This document shows positions 1 to 14,700 of a stretch of DNA of 64,000 nucleotides, in pieces. The stretch is taken from contig JAQFVV010012420.1 in NCBI GenBank assembly GCA_028023455.1, positions 3,348,001 through 3,412,000 of the forward strand. The letters run 5' to 3'. The stretch's first letter is position 1; every line of letters starts with the position of its first letter. A model generated the notes under the pieces. It made no database searches and was not told where the DNA came from. It saw only the letters and a list, made by a program, of their open reading frames with translations. A program made the translations under genes and the position numbers. Source of the DNA: Epiperipatus broadwayi (Eukaryota > Onychophora > Udeonychophora > Euonychophora > Peripatidae).

Positions 1-2631
1 ATTGAATTTACTTATCAGGTTTTAGTTAAGTGGTTATTAGTGATTCCATTGGTCACTAATAGAATATAATATAATTGACAGCCGTAGAGTGACATTAGAC
101 AGATAAGATCTATACATTCGTATAGTAATGGATCAGTATACACTGTGAGCAATGAAGGTGATAATGCAGAACCTTGGGCAATATCTTGTTATTTTTAATC
201 CTAGGAAATTTTAAATGAAGTTTCTTATTACAGCTATTCTATTGTATAATTAATAATAATGCATGTCTGACTAGAATCACGGTAAAGATAAATTATTGAA
301 TTGATCTGAAATAATATGCTGATGATGTCAAATAATACTCTGATGCCTGAGAGTTTTTCTCTCTTTACTTGATAGATCATTTCATGGTGGTAGAACAATA
401 TAGTATGTCTTGTTTGTTTTTAAGTGCTAAGTATATAAATAAATAGCAATTTTATGTTTAATAACAAGATTCAGTTTCTTAGAGATTTTTGCAAACTTTT
501 TTTGTATTGATGTCCTTAATTTAAAGGAGATCTCTGACTCATTTTTCTTCATGAAGATCACTTCCTTATTAATGTTTATTATTTAATAGAAGTATTCAAT
601 CAGTTACTTAAAAAATTTAACTGAAATTTTTTTGATGTATATTTGAATTAGTCCATGAATTTGTTTAGCTTTAATTCATCAATTTGTAATTGTAATTCTT
701 TGCTGCTTACAAAGTCTTTCTCTCCTTTTTTTTGTTTATTTCTTGTAACAAAGATTCATTTATAAATAGCACTAGCCAATGACTTGACATTTTATTTATA
801 GTTTAATTTTTTTATTTTTGGATACTTTTTAAGAATTTTCAGATTTTTGCATATTTTTAATAATGTTTACAGAGAAAATTGTTTTGTCTTCACTCAATTT
901 CAAATAAAATAATAAAAACTATGATTCCAAACTTTACTTTTGAGACATGATTTCTTTGAGAAATATTTGATGGTTAAAAGATTTTATTACTATTATTATC
1001 ACAAATTATACAAAGTTCATGAATTTATTGGTATTTAAAAAAAAATGTTAACAATATATGTTATTTAGATATTCAAACAAGAATATATAAGTAAGAAAAC
1101 CAGACTACACGTTTTTTTAAATAGAAAATCAGTTCTTTGAATTGAAAAGATAGTTTCCAAATTGATAAAGATTTTTTTTCTTTGTAATTTACAAATCTCA
1201 CAAAAGGATAAATTTGTTATTCAAAGAAGAATATATGCCACAAAATTGGGAAAATAAATGTTTATTATCTTTATATTGTTTTAAGAGCAAGGGGGAGGGG
1301 GGAAATCAAGATAAAGAAGGCTGTGATTGAGGAGCACTGGGGGAAAAAATCCATAAAGAAAAGTTAGTGCTATCATGTATATTGAGATAGTCACTATAGG
1401 ATTTGTCTGAGAAGCAATTACTTTTAGAAGAAGTGGAATTAACAAAGCAAATTTTAAAAAGCTATGATTATAATAGTATCTATAGAACAGATAAAGATTT
1501 GAAACAGATTAATGATGTGAAAGCAAGTTAAGGGGAAAAAAATCAGAGCTAGTTAATTTTTTAGCCAATTTTCTTGGTTTTAGATAAAATCTAAAAAGTG
1601 AGTAGTAGCTCAAAATCCTCTAATTAAAGTATGGAAATAATGTTCAGAAATATGTAGACTTTGCATTTTCCCAAAATAAATTTTAGGAAAAGAAATAATA
1701 ATTGATTCTCAATAGAAAAATTAAAGTTTTGAGCAGCTACTATAGCAATAAAGGAAATACGGTATGGTGAGAAAGCTCATTGAAAAAGATATTAAAAATT
1801 TTTAAAATGATTGATGAGTCAAATAGACTTTTTAGAGACAAAATTGAATTTTACAAATATTAAACAATTAAATTATTCATTGACTCATTGAATAATGCTT
1901 GATGGTCAACATTTAACAAAGAAATTTGGTGATTGATTAGGGTAAAAGTTACAGATTATTAAGTAAAAAGTAAGTTAGAATTTAATGACTTTCTATCAGA
2001 AAATTTGTGAATTGTATTAGGTTTACTGTGAGGTTAATAATTTCTGTAAAATACCATCATTAATAAGAAAAATATTAGATAAAGTATTATCCACTATATT
2101 ACTTGCATAAATTATTTGGAAAAAAAAAAAGATATTTATTTAGATAATTCATATGGGATTCAATATAAAAAAAAGCTTACTAAAAATGCTGTACAATAAA
2201 CTTATTTAAAAATCTGAACATACTAAATTTCTTAGTAATTAAATCATAAAGGGATAAAAGATTCCTATAAAAATTATATTCTTCTGTTATTTAAAAGACA
2301 TGAATCTTTGCGATCTGTTTTATTTCAATTCTACCATAGTAAAATGAATAATGTTTTTCATGTAGCACTAGTTAGACTACAGTAAAAATTCATCTCAATA
2401 TATTAACAGATAATAATAGTATAGATAACAAATACAAAAAAAATTACAATCAGTTTTACATTTTATACTATAAGGTATTATTGAATTGTTTACTGTCTAA
2501 GTATTTTGTCTAATGAGAGATATTGTCTACATTTAATTCATTTAGTTTAGTAATTAATTGTGAATTTTAACAAACTTCATCATTTTGAAGTAAAAGATAA
2601 ATTAGATATTATTTATTTATTTTATTATCAG
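1..2631. other. Upstream CABIN1 intron, no exon found
   Basis: Very AT-rich DNA preceding the first visible exon. I saw no segment matching the CABIN1 residues expected upstream and no transposon domain. The purine-rich part at about 1280-2000 has the look of decayed coding or transposon sequence, but no family could be recognised. Confidence 0.5.
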
Positions 2632-2723
2632 TTTACCTGAAAAATCTGATAGTGAAACAGATGTTAATCCTCTTGAAGACGATCAAAAAAGTTGTGAAAA
2701 TATGTCTAGCGTAGTTGGTAAAG
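2632..2723 (+). CDS. CABIN1: CABIN1 exon 1 of window
   Basis: The acceptor is ttattatcag and the donor is AAAG|gtaaaat. The first T completes a codon begun upstream; with TT at the end of the previous exon it would give the F of the conserved FLP. The exon encodes an acidic, low-complexity stretch ([11 protein letters not shown]...), as expected for the linker after the N-terminal TPRs. It ends in phase 1. The previous exon is not in the first 2.6 kb. Confidence 0.75.
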
Positions 2724-5700
2724 GTAAAATTTTGAATTTAATATTTATCCTTTTTCTATACCAGATGTAAACATTTTTTAAATTTTTTGTCTTTCTAATT
2801 ATCTAATATTTTATCTTATATAACTGGAAGATGGTTTTTTGTTTTAATAATATTAATAATAAGATGTTTTTTTAGCTTTTTATTTTTTGTTAAATCAAAT
2901 TCTAAAAGAAAAATAAGCAAATGAGTAATTCGAAATGATAAAACTGGAAACATTCACCTACTTTCTATCAAACAATAAATTGGTTTGTTTTACATTAGAA
3001 TGTTTTCAAATTATATTAGATTTGTTTTAGTGAATTAATAAAATATTCACAGGATTTTATCTCAGTTAATGTAAAATTAATTTCCCTTTTATAACACATA
3101 TTATAAATTAAGAAAACTGGCAATATAAAACTAAATTAACATTTATTATATCAAATAGAATGTAAGTAATAGCAACATATGAATTATTGATCTGGTCTTA
3201 TTCACATTCTATGACTTTAGTTACATAACCTTAGATTCTCTTAAATTATGATCAAGTTTTCACAAATTAATCTAAAATATAGCAATGCTTTATGTTTTAT
3301 TTCTATACAATTTCAACTATATAGAATGGTTTGGGGAAGATATCTAATCTCATATTAGACTTCAAGCACAGTTTCATTAATTAAGCAATTCAATTATTAT
3401 TCATGGTTACTATTCTCTAGTCATTTCTGAATTATATAACTAGGTATATCAGTCTTTAACTTTATAGATTGCACATACTACTATGTATGCTTAAAATACA
3501 TTTCACTTACAGAAAAAAAATCATATATATGCAATTCAAATAACATGGAGTTTAGTACCAGATAATTTGTTTCATGTTCAGATCACTTCATACATAGTAT
3601 GTATAAAGTTGTTAAATAAAAATGCCATATGCATTAAAAGTGGGTTAATAAAACTAGCATGCGGTTAAATTTCATATTGAAAATTGTAATCATTATTTTA
3701 TGTTTTACCTCATTACACACCTCAAATAAAATCATACAATATTTTTCACTTATTAATTTAATTGAATAGAGTATTAATACATTTCCATAACTCATAAATA
3801 ACTTAGATTTTATTTTACTTTTAATAAATAAATTAGTTATTTATCATTTTTAATTAGAATAAATGCGTTTTATATTTCCATTACTATTATTTAATTAAAA
3901 TTTATATTTTACTAATCTCTAATATATAAAGTCATACATTTAATTTATATAACAGTTCATTCATCTTAGCATAATTGATTACAGTTATTAATTGACTATT
4001 TTTAATTTTACTATTTCCATTTTGTTTTTCAATTATGATGATTTCTGCAATTATAATTTATATGCAGTCTGATCTGTAATCACATTAATGAGATTTCGTT
4101 TGCACTAATTTTAGATGTAGATAGAGTTGCTTCATTTTTATTTAATTGCTTTCTAATTTAAAATAAAACAACATATGTGAAATTCTAGGTTTAGATATTA
4201 TATTGATGGACTATAATTAGTACTATTTATCTAAAGATTGTTTTTCTTAGTTTATTTTATTTTGTGAATTAAAAATTTAGAATAATTGTAAAGCCAGATT
4301 TTACAAATAAACTTCATATAACTTTCTCAGAAATAATCATATGTACATATACAAGAGTTTTTAACCTCAAAAATTATATATATACAATAATTAGCTTGTC
4401 GTCATTAATATATCCATTATCTGAACTTGATTCAATGATTCAAACTGTTATTTGTGATAAAATTGTCACAAACTTGTAAAGTACTTCATAAGATGTAATC
4501 TATTTTTAGAAAACATATAAAAATAATTTATATCAATTTTTTAATCATTTTTATCTAAATTAGTTCCTTTTTGTCCAAAAGAACTTGTTTGTTTTCAATC
4601 AAAAATAAGTGCAGTAATTAATTTATACATGTCTTTTTTTTTTTTAATCTCAAAATAATACATGAAATCGGACAATAAAGACAAAAAATACCCTAGTATT
4701 TTTATGTATAGAAACCGATGACCCCTGATCCGGTATATTAATGTGCATTGGGTGAAAAACCATCATCAAATGGTGGGGTGCAGTATATGTACTATTACCG
4801 AAAATTTGTATCAGGAATAAACACTCAAAATTATATAACACACTGCAAATAATAAGATAGGAACTTGTTATTAATTTTTTAATAATATCATATATTGTAT
4901 CAAAATCTAAAGAATAAAAAGAAGCCTTTTTAAAAATTTTTATTTTGACAAAAGTATATAATGATTAAAAATGTAGATGATGAAAAAGAGAAAGATCAAT
5001 AATGAAATTGATGAACCCCATGAACTCATTAATGAATATGTTTTTGAGCATTCTGAAAAATCAGACATATTATAGATCATTATGGAAAAATATATTTATG
5101 TAATGACAAGGATAATTAAATAATTATTACAAAACCTAAGGAACTGCTATGCAAACAAAAAAATGCAGCAAATTCAAAATTATTTTTAAAGTTGAAATGA
5201 ATTATTAATTCAGATATTTGATAATTCAGATATATTTTTTTATGATTAATTGTTAATTTCCAGAAAGTACTAGCCGTTATTTAATATTGATCAGAATAAT
5301 ACATTTTATGCTGATTATCATTTAATATATATTAATTATTGCTGAATGAAGTTTATTTATTTTAATATGTACAATATTTAGAAGCTATGACCCAATTTTG
5401 CTTAATGTCTGAATTAAATTAAATAGATTTTATATAAAAATTTGAATGAATTATAATTTTTATTATAAATGTAATTATTTATACTTTAATTATTTTTTTT
5501 TAAAGTTTCTAGTGTAAAAATTATTAGTGAAAAAGGATTTATAACTACTACTGAAACAGAAGATATTCATGAATTCATCAAAAAACATCAGAAGAACTGT
5601 GGAATGATTGAGTTAATGTATTATTATGTACATGAACTGAGTAATAAAGCCTATTTAAAATGGTAAGTTTTGTTTGGATTAGCAAATTAAAGCATTGATA

Positions 5701-8700
5701 ACAATTAAAAAAATATTTCAAACTTATATATTAAAACTAATTGTAACTAAAATTATATGCAAGCTATGATTTATGAAGTAAAATAATTGATATAGAAAAA
5801 AAAAGAATTATTGATGATAATGTGAAACAAAAAGATTTGTTTTATTTATTTAATTGCAATTACTTATGGAAAAAGTAAAACTTTGTTACAAATTTTTTTT
5901 TTGGAAAAAAAATATTAAACAAAAGTATTCAAATGAAGATAAAATAAAATTGGGTTATACTTTGATAAATAGACAATATGTATTTCAAGATTGTAATATT
6001 CTTAATAGATTCAACATAGGAAATAATTTTAATTAATGAGATATAAGATACATATTGTAAAATTAAAGAAATAAAAGCTATTAAGAAAGATAGTATTAAT
6101 ACTTGATATTCCTAATCTTTTTAAACACTTCAATAAATTTAAATTAGAATTTGTATGGTTCAGATTTGATTGAGATTAAGACTATAATTGATACTTTACA
6201 GAGAACATCTGTTACAGAAAAACTCTCTGAAACAAAGCACTAAAGAAAAGAAGGACTATGGAAATATTTTTAAATGATTCATTAAGAAGAGTTGAATAAC
6301 TGGAGTTTTGTAAAATTGTATGAGAAGGAATTAATAATGATATAAGAAACTGTAACTGTGAATTATCAAGGAAATAAAAGTGTCAAAGGATAAAGCAACA
6401 TTTTAGTATAAGAGAAAAGATTGCTTTAGTAAAAAGAGAATCAACATCATTAAGTGTATGAAGGAATTCTATTATTATATAATAATAAAAACAAGAAAAT
6501 ACAACATCTTTTAAAAGTGGTTCTAGCACAATAAAGCAAATCGTAGAAAGAAATAATAAACATGAGTTGTCATTATGCTTTGGATTTTTAAATTATGAAA
6601 AAAAGCATTTGATTCTATAAACATTTACACCGTGATTAAAGCTTTGGACTTTCAAGATATAGATCTAGGATATTGATATATTCTTTAGTCTATTTATCAC
6701 AATGTAAGAGCAGTGAAATTATATGACAGGGTAATTTCATATGTCCAAAAATGTTTACAGCAGTTTTACAAGAAGTATTTTGTGGATTAAAATGGAAAGT
6801 TGGGGAAATAAAAATATATGGAGATTAAGTTGACTAGATTTTAAACCACTAAACATCACATGATCACCATCGCATGCTAGCACATAACTGTTAGTAAACA
6901 GGCAAAAACTCCATATAGTAGTGCCACCTTGTGCTAACCAGAGTAATCAATGGAAGAGTTTTTGCCAGTTTACTAACAGTTATATGCTAGCATGAGATGG
7001 TGATCATGTGATATTTAGTGGTTTAACACCAGTCCTGTCTAATAGGATAATGGTGGCTATTGTTGTTAAAGAGCCAAAGTCACCAAAATGTATGGGTGCT
7101 GAATTGAGTTCAGACCCATATGACTATATAAGCTATTGAGCTTAGATTGAAAATATTATTGTGTTTTCAATTTCATTCTCATAGTTTTGTAGTGAAGTAG
7201 AGATAAAAGGTGATTGGTGGAGGGTTGCATTAGATCCTAAGATCTAGGTGCAGTGCTCTCAGATCCAAGGCTCCTCACTGATGAAGGCCACAAGCCAGAA
7301 ACTAGTATGGGGATATTGGATGAGTAGGCACTAGATAGGGATTTTATGCACAAGCCTTCTGGCATCCATTGATTACTCTGGTTAGCACAAGGTGGCACTA
7401 TTATATGGAGAGTTTTTGTTTGACTAGATTTTGTGACTGTTTTGGAAATAATGCTTCATACCTCCAGAAAATGTTGCAAGAATTAATAAATGAAAGTAAG
7501 ATTAAAGGAAGTAATATTTAATGATTTTTTTTTTCTGAAGAAAATTCAAAGATTAATAATCATGAATTAGAAATAGCTAATTTAACTAGAAATACCTTTA
7601 TTTATTATTAATACAGTTAGAAACATCATGGATTAAATTAATCATAGAATTGAACTTATATAAAGTGCTTTTGGTAGAATAAGTTAATAATAACAAGTAA
7701 TATGTCTATATGTTTGAAAAGATAAGTTTTCAGTAAATATTTGTTATCAGTCATTATTTATATACCTAAGACTTGGACAACTTAATAGAAGAAATACAAT
7801 TTTCACATCATTCAACAAATTATGGAAATATGTACATTGGGAGTAATAAGAAGGGAATCAAAAACAAGATTCGTGGATGAGAAATCAAACACCATTTAAA
7901 GAATATGCAACTGAGTTGAATATATTGATAGAAGAGATGATAATAGATCAACAGTTGAATTATTAAACTGGATCTCAAGAGATTAAAAGACTTAGAATGA
8001 AACTATATATGAAATGAATGGATATAATGAAGAAACTTTGCTGATGTAATGTGGAATCAAGAGACTAAATTGAAAAAACTGGCTTAAACTTGGAGACCAT
8101 TGTTAAGTATGTACTATATCATATATAAGTGTGTTTTCTATATAAATGTGTTTATAGATATTTATGTAAATAGACAAAAATTTATCCTTGAAAGAGTTTT
8201 TTCAAATGATATATATTGTAATTTTGTGGAAGGAAATTAATCTTCACATGCATTATAAGATTAAATTTATGTGCACACACGCTTAAAGCTTATTCTTATA
8301 TAAACCAACCCTTATTGACCATTCTTATATTAGGATTTGAACTTATTATGTTCCTGATATTCCCATTGATAAATTACTTGTACAAATTTAGTTTCTCATT
8401 TTTAAGTACCTATGATCTTGGAATTATATTAGTTGAATACATGTAAATAAATAATTTAGTGTTGTATATAATTGTAATCTTGAGGAAAGAAATTAATCTT
8501 CACACATGTGCTTTTAGATTAAATTTCCATGCATTATATATATATGAGTGGCAAAGGCTTTAATGCTATGAGTGATGCATTGTTTATTTAATATAATTTT
8601 AAGATAAAATATACTTGCTTAACAGATGTGAAATTATAAAAAAAGTATTTTTAAATGCATTAACATTATTTTAAATATTTGATAGTGATTTTTTTTTTTG

Positions 8701-11700
8701 CTAATGTGGGAGAATATAAATTATCCAACATTTTGTTTTGATTGAAAAAATGTACAAATGGGTTTACTTAGATTTTCATGAGATACATTACTATAAATAT
8801 TTATCTGAGTTTTCTTATTATGCCAAGCGATATAAATTATATACAGTTTAAAATTTTGGGACCTGCCATTTTCCAGACCTGAAATTCATGTCTGAATTAG
8901 TTTTCAAATGTGATTATATTTTTTTCAGATCGATAACCCATAACTAACCTTTCCAATAGTGGATTCTAAATGGATATTAAGCTATTTTAAATTTAATAAT
9001 AAAATAAGGATGGAAAATAAAATAATTTCATGTGGCAATTGATGACTCAAACAAGCAATACTATATTTTTATTATTTCTTTTAGGAGCTTTTGGAAAGAT
9101 CTTTTCTTTGCAATATATTATTTAAAACTCTTCACTGAAATTAATATAGATATTAAATGTAGTTTGGGAGAGTTAGAATGCTTAGTTTTGATATATATTA
9201 TACCATCTTTAAAAGGTATACAGTTAATGTAACTGTGGTGTATTTGAAATTTTAAATCATGGTCCAAAAATTCTCATTAATAAAGATCAATTGTCAGAAA
9301 CTAATCTGGAGATCTAATTGGCAATACCGTACAGTGCCTATTGATTATTCAAATTGGAAGCTATTAATTGAAAATCTAATTCAAAAATGGTTTTAGTATC
9401 AAATATATACATTTTATTTTAATAATATTATAAATTATCACATTTTTTGTATTCAATTTATATTTTTCTGATTAATATAAAACTGAATAATAGATTATTA
9501 TTAATATTATAAAATGACTGAAATTAATTTTTTTTTAAGGCCTATCGACTTACCAGATGTAGTTGTAAATTTATATAATAAGTTGAGAAAACATCTTAGA
9601 GAACCGCCTCTTTTATGGTAAGTTTATAATTACATAAATGTGTGCATTCATACAACAAAAACATTATTAAATATTTTCAGTCACTAAGAATTGACTTTCT
9701 AAATTTGAGAAATGATGAAATTTTTTGTTTTATCTGATGACATAAACCTGGTTTAAAAATACTAGTGTATATATAACATCCGGATAAGAGTCTAATTCAG
9801 CTTTATTTTCATATTGTTTAATATACTTTTATTTTTTATGCTGAGATCTAAAATTTGAATTATAAATTAATATTTTGGCTATTTCTATTAGTTCCTCTTT
9901 AATTCAGAGTAAAATATGAAAATTTTTTTTTTTCAGAGTTTAAAATATAAAATCATTTTTGTTAAATAACCAATTATTTACTTAGAATTAATATGTTATA
10001 AAAACTTTATGGATTTTACATTTTTAGATCCAAATATGATTTTTATTATTACTTTTAGGAGAATTTGTTTACAAATAATGGAAATGATTTGTCAATTAAA
10101 AAATTTGCTTAAGTAAATATGGAAATTTTTTAAAATATTATTTTTCTGTTTAAAGATTAGAATGTTTTGTTTCAATAATTACTTCTTTTGAATTTATTTA
10201 TTAGCAGCCACTCATATATGATCACTTTTAACTCCAAAAATAATAATAAAAACAAAAGAGAAAGAATAAGTTACATATGAGTTTTACAATGACTATACAA
10301 ACCAATCCGAAAGCACAAATATATTCACATATATCATATGTTAGTCCTCTTAGTCTATTTGTTTGGTATGTTATAATGCTGATTTTTAACTTCTGCAGCA
10401 CTTTTTTTCTGAAAGATTTCAGCAAGATGCTAAATCATAGCATTCTAATGAAAGCAATTAGTATTGCATCTTTTTGGAATATATTTAAGATAATCTTTTT
10501 TAAGAAATCTATTTTTATTCATTCACTTGACATGAGCAGTCTATTGAAGTTGTTCATATACCGCCATAAATTTAGTATCTTTACACTCATCAATTCTAAG
10601 AACATATGAATTGATCTTGTAATATTGCCATTATATTTTCCAAATTTTTAGTATCTTCACATTCATCAATTCTAAGAGCATATGAATTGATCCTACATCA
10701 ATCAATAGAAGAGAGGCCTACTTTTCTCTTTCTCGAAAATGGTCTCTGTAGCCACTTTACATTAATTTGCATACATTTCCATTAACATTGGTATGAGTCT
10801 TAACAAAATTTTAGTAGCTATGGATATGGGAGTATGAATCCTTCCGAAAGTGCTCAGTTTTAATAATTGTATAATATTATTTAGTTTATTTACTATTATC
10901 AGCTTCATTATCTGTGCGCAAAGCATATGTATATATTATAAATTGATTTTGTAATATTGCCATTATATTTTCCAAATTTTTAAGTGCATCCTTAAATAAA
11001 AATGTTCAAAGCCTTTATGTTGCCATAATAAAGTCTGTTCCACTTCCATACCAAAAATTTGACAGAATGCAGTTTATATGCGAATAATTTATTTGAAAAA
11101 ATTATATTGTTATGGTGAATGAAATATTTTATCTTATAACTTATTATAACTGGAATCTATGTGGTACCTTAACATCCAAGTCTGCTTTTCTATTTAAAAA
11201 GTTGTAAATATATTTAAATTTGTTCACATACTTAAAAGCTGCTAGCCATCTAAGTTAAAAAGTACTAAAAACTTTTTTCAACCAATAGTTAATACAGCAT
11301 TTGAGTTTTTTTTTAACATTAATTACTCAAAATATTTGTAGGTTGTATAATTTGAGTTTTTTTTTAACATTAATTACTCAAAATATTTGTAGATTGTATA
11401 AAAAAAAAAGTTAGAATCACTCTTCAAATTAGTAAAATAGCACAATCATCAGCTACTGTGAAATTTTCAATTTTTGGCTTTGCCATCAAATTTATATTGC
11501 CTTTTGATGTTAGCTTCATGAATCGCCTATGAAACTATTCCAAAAACTACTGTCATAAAAAAACTGAAAAGACAAAGTTGGAATTGCAAATGTCTCAGAT
11601 TACCCACCAGCATTATTAATGATTTTCCTGACATCATCATGTAGAGACTGTATAATAAAATAAATGATGAGCTATTCTTTTCAAACATTTCACAAATCTA

Positions 11701-14700
11701 TTAATTGAGTGAAATGCTTTAACTAAATTTATAAAAACAATATGTAAATCACATTTTTGCTCATTATCATTTTCTTGCATTTTCATGGTAATTAAAAACA
11801 TATTAGTAATATGTTTTGATTTAAACCAATAAATTATTACTTGATTCCATCACATAGCTTTAGCTTACATATTGCTGATATAATAGTACAATATTTCGTC
11901 ATCTCTATGCCATTTACTGTAAGCTTTAGTAAGTAGTAATAGATGCCAGATGATAGTGTTTATTAAATCTGTATCCTGTCCAATATCTCCAGATTTACTA
12001 AAACAATGCATTTTCTTGTAATCATTCATCTATAATCTGGTAGAAACCTATTCAATACCGTTTTGAAAGTATTTTTATTGCTAATTACAGTGATACTGTA
12101 TTTTATAAACTTATTATATTTTTTCTGTTATTTTTTATATTCTTAAGGATCTTTTTTTTTTTAGGAAGAATTTTTTTTGTGTGTATGAATTAAAAAATTT
12201 CATTACAATAGATTCATTTACTGCAATCAGCTTTTCGCAGACCATGATGTATTTGAGAAAACTACTATTATTATCATTTAAAGTCACTTGAAAATTTTTC
12301 TATTAGAAAATATTTTGTCAAGGAGATTATTTATCCAACAGAATGATTAGTAGAATTTAGATTAAGAAAGATGGTACCAGGTTTTAGTTTATTTTAAAAA
12401 TATTTTATTTTGTACATAATTAAAGGTAGAATTTAATCACAATACCTTCATACAAGTTGAATCTGATTTGTTCTAAAGATAAATTTATTTTCAGGAATTA
12501 GCATAATTTTTGTTAAAATCATTCTTATGAAATGTTTATAGAGAACACTTTAATGATATTGGACAATAATTTTTTTGATCATTATTTGATTTATTAGGTT
12601 TTAAGATTACTGCAGTTATAGTTTCATATCAATTTTTTTTTTGTAATTGATACTTTATAAATAATATTAATGAATAATTTTGCCATTCATGTTTTGGCTT
12701 TTATTCTTAAATTTTTTAGATGCTCTAGAACTATCTTATTCACTCTTGGGATCTTTCTTGTTTTAAGACAATCAAGGGCAAATTCAAATTTATCAACATG
12801 AGTTGTATTTATTAAGATTAAATTAAAGGAACATTGTAAAAGAAACTTACAGTTTTCCTGTGATTATGGTATTTCTGGTTCTGATATAATTAAGTTTTGC
12901 TATGTCATTCACAGTGGTAATTTTTTTTTTCTAGTTATCATCAATATATTTCATAAATTTCAATAATTTCAGGATCTTTGATACAGTTTGGCATGAATTT
13001 CTTTCAGTAATGGAGCATTTGGGAAAGAGCAGTTATTTAGAGAGGATGAATGGATAAAATAATTCATAATAACTCATTTGTAACCTACATAAGAACATTA
13101 GAATTATATTTGGTTATCATAAGAGCTGTTTATCATTACTACATTAGTAATACAAATATTTTAAAAGTGACTAAAGTCTTTGTTAAAGTTACATGTTCAG
13201 GAGTGATTATATATTATCATAATTGTTAATTAATATCAAAACTTCTTTCATTATTTGTAAATTCTCGAAAAGTGAACTCATAATATTGTTTATTCATATT
13301 CACTATAATATTTCTAAGCAATCTAAATTTGTTAATTATTTTTATTTACTAGATTTTATTTCTAGCTTATTAAATTTAATTGACAAATACAAATAGAGAG
13401 GATAATATAAAAATAATAATTTGTGAAGTGAAATTAATTGTTTACATAGAAAGAATTAAAATAGAATCTGTTTTGAACTAACTGTGTTAAGCAGTAAGTT
13501 AATTACTGTCTTAACTCATATTATATACTTTTTGTTGCAAGGACTTTTAACTTAGTAGAATATATATTACATCCACGAAAATATGTATTTTTTTGGTTTT
13601 TATTTTTTTTAGATATACTTAAATCATAACATAACAATATACATCAAGTTTAATATATATTACTTGTATATGTTTTATATTTGAAAAAAAAAAAAAAAAT
13701 TATTGTATAGTTTTATATGTTACTTTTAGATAAATTTCTTCATAATTTTCGTAAATGATTTTAAAATAGTATATAATATTTTTTTTTTAATTTTTATTGT
13801 AGCCGTGATCAAGATGATGATGAAATAAAAGAAATGGCTTTAGTAAGTTTATATACTTAAATTACACTCATATTATAAAGTTATTAGGTCTGTGATTCAT
13901 ATGTAGATTAGAAAAGAGATATTTTAATTTGTTTATATATTTGCAAAGCTGAGAGTGAAATTAATTTTGTTTTCATTTTAGATTTTGAAATATGTACATA
14001 GTATCTGATTTTATTTCAAAATAATATATGTTTGTAGGATATTTGTAATATTGTTTATGCATTAAACTTTTGTAGTTTATTCTTATTATTATTTTTATAT
14101 ATTACTTATAAATTTGAAATTTTTTTTTTTCCTTTTGGTAGATGTTTTTAATTTCAAGTGAATTGAAAATGGACAAGTGGCAAACTATTTCTAAAACAAA
14201 AACTTCAGTTTCACCTAGTGGATCACCCAGAAAGTATAAATATTTATTATATTTATCATACAGTAACTATATATAAATCCTTGTAAATATTGTAATTGGT
14301 TGAAATTAACTCATTTTTTAAAGTGTGAAAAGATTTAAAGCTAAGCATGGAGCTTAATATAAATTATAAAAATTTATATAATCATGTACAGTTATATATT
14401 AAACTGTGAATTTTTTATGAAGCATATTATACATTCAGAAAAATCTGAATAGATGTGTAAATATAGTTAAAGGTCCAGCAAGATTAGGTGGAAAATGGGT
14501 GTTATTAGATAATTGGAAAATTTTAAAATTATGATAAAAATGTAAGGGTGAATTGTGAATGAGGGTTTATAAAAGGGGATGGGGAGTTGAATATTTATTT
14601 ATTTATATAGGTATATTAAAATATATGTATATGTATTTATATAGTTTTAAGTTGCTTTTATTATTATTGTTATTTTTTTATGTACTTCTATTTTTTTTTA

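Larger units (their letters stand above)
6080..8110 (+). pseudogene. RTE-like LINE reverse transcriptase remnant, copy 1 (interrupted)
   Basis: A degenerate non-LTR retrotransposon reading. Around 6557-6620 the translation reads ELSLCFGF then NYEKKAFDS after a frameshift, matching the RT segment [15 protein letters not shown]. After the insertion at 6843-7419 it resumes with [20 protein letters not shown] (the catalytic DD block decayed). About 7850-8110 aligns loosely with the C-terminal tail of such elements. Copy 2 at 33.9-35.4 kb shows the same order without the insertion. Many stops; not functional. The outer limits are approximate. Confidence 0.6.
10430..12900 (-). pseudogene. Antisense LINE remnant
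   Basis: On the minus strand, about 12800-12650 reads like the start of a non-LTR RT domain ([17 protein letters not shown]..., cf. the K-x-GKAPGPDGI block). At 11770-11715 the text [14 protein letters not shown] corresponds to the RT block with F-x-D-x-x-KAFD-x-x-NR; the catalytic Asp is lost. Numerous stops and frameshifts. The family (RTE, CR1 or jockey-like) cannot be fixed by eye. Short tandem duplications at 10574-10725 and 11301-11399 lie inside it. Confidence 0.5.

Noticed and set aside
1280-2000. Purine-rich stretch as a possible missing CABIN1 exon
   Set aside because: All frames are interrupted and none matches the CABIN1 sequence expected before FLP.
5513-5662. Alternative exon 2 start after the AG at 5511-5512
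   Set aside because: It would shift the frame relative to exon 1; the upstream AG at 5504-5505 keeps phase and follows a strong pyrimidine tract.
10277-10609. 110-codon plus-strand open frame
   Set aside because: Hydrophobic, AT-driven text with no family match; it overlaps a decayed antisense LINE.
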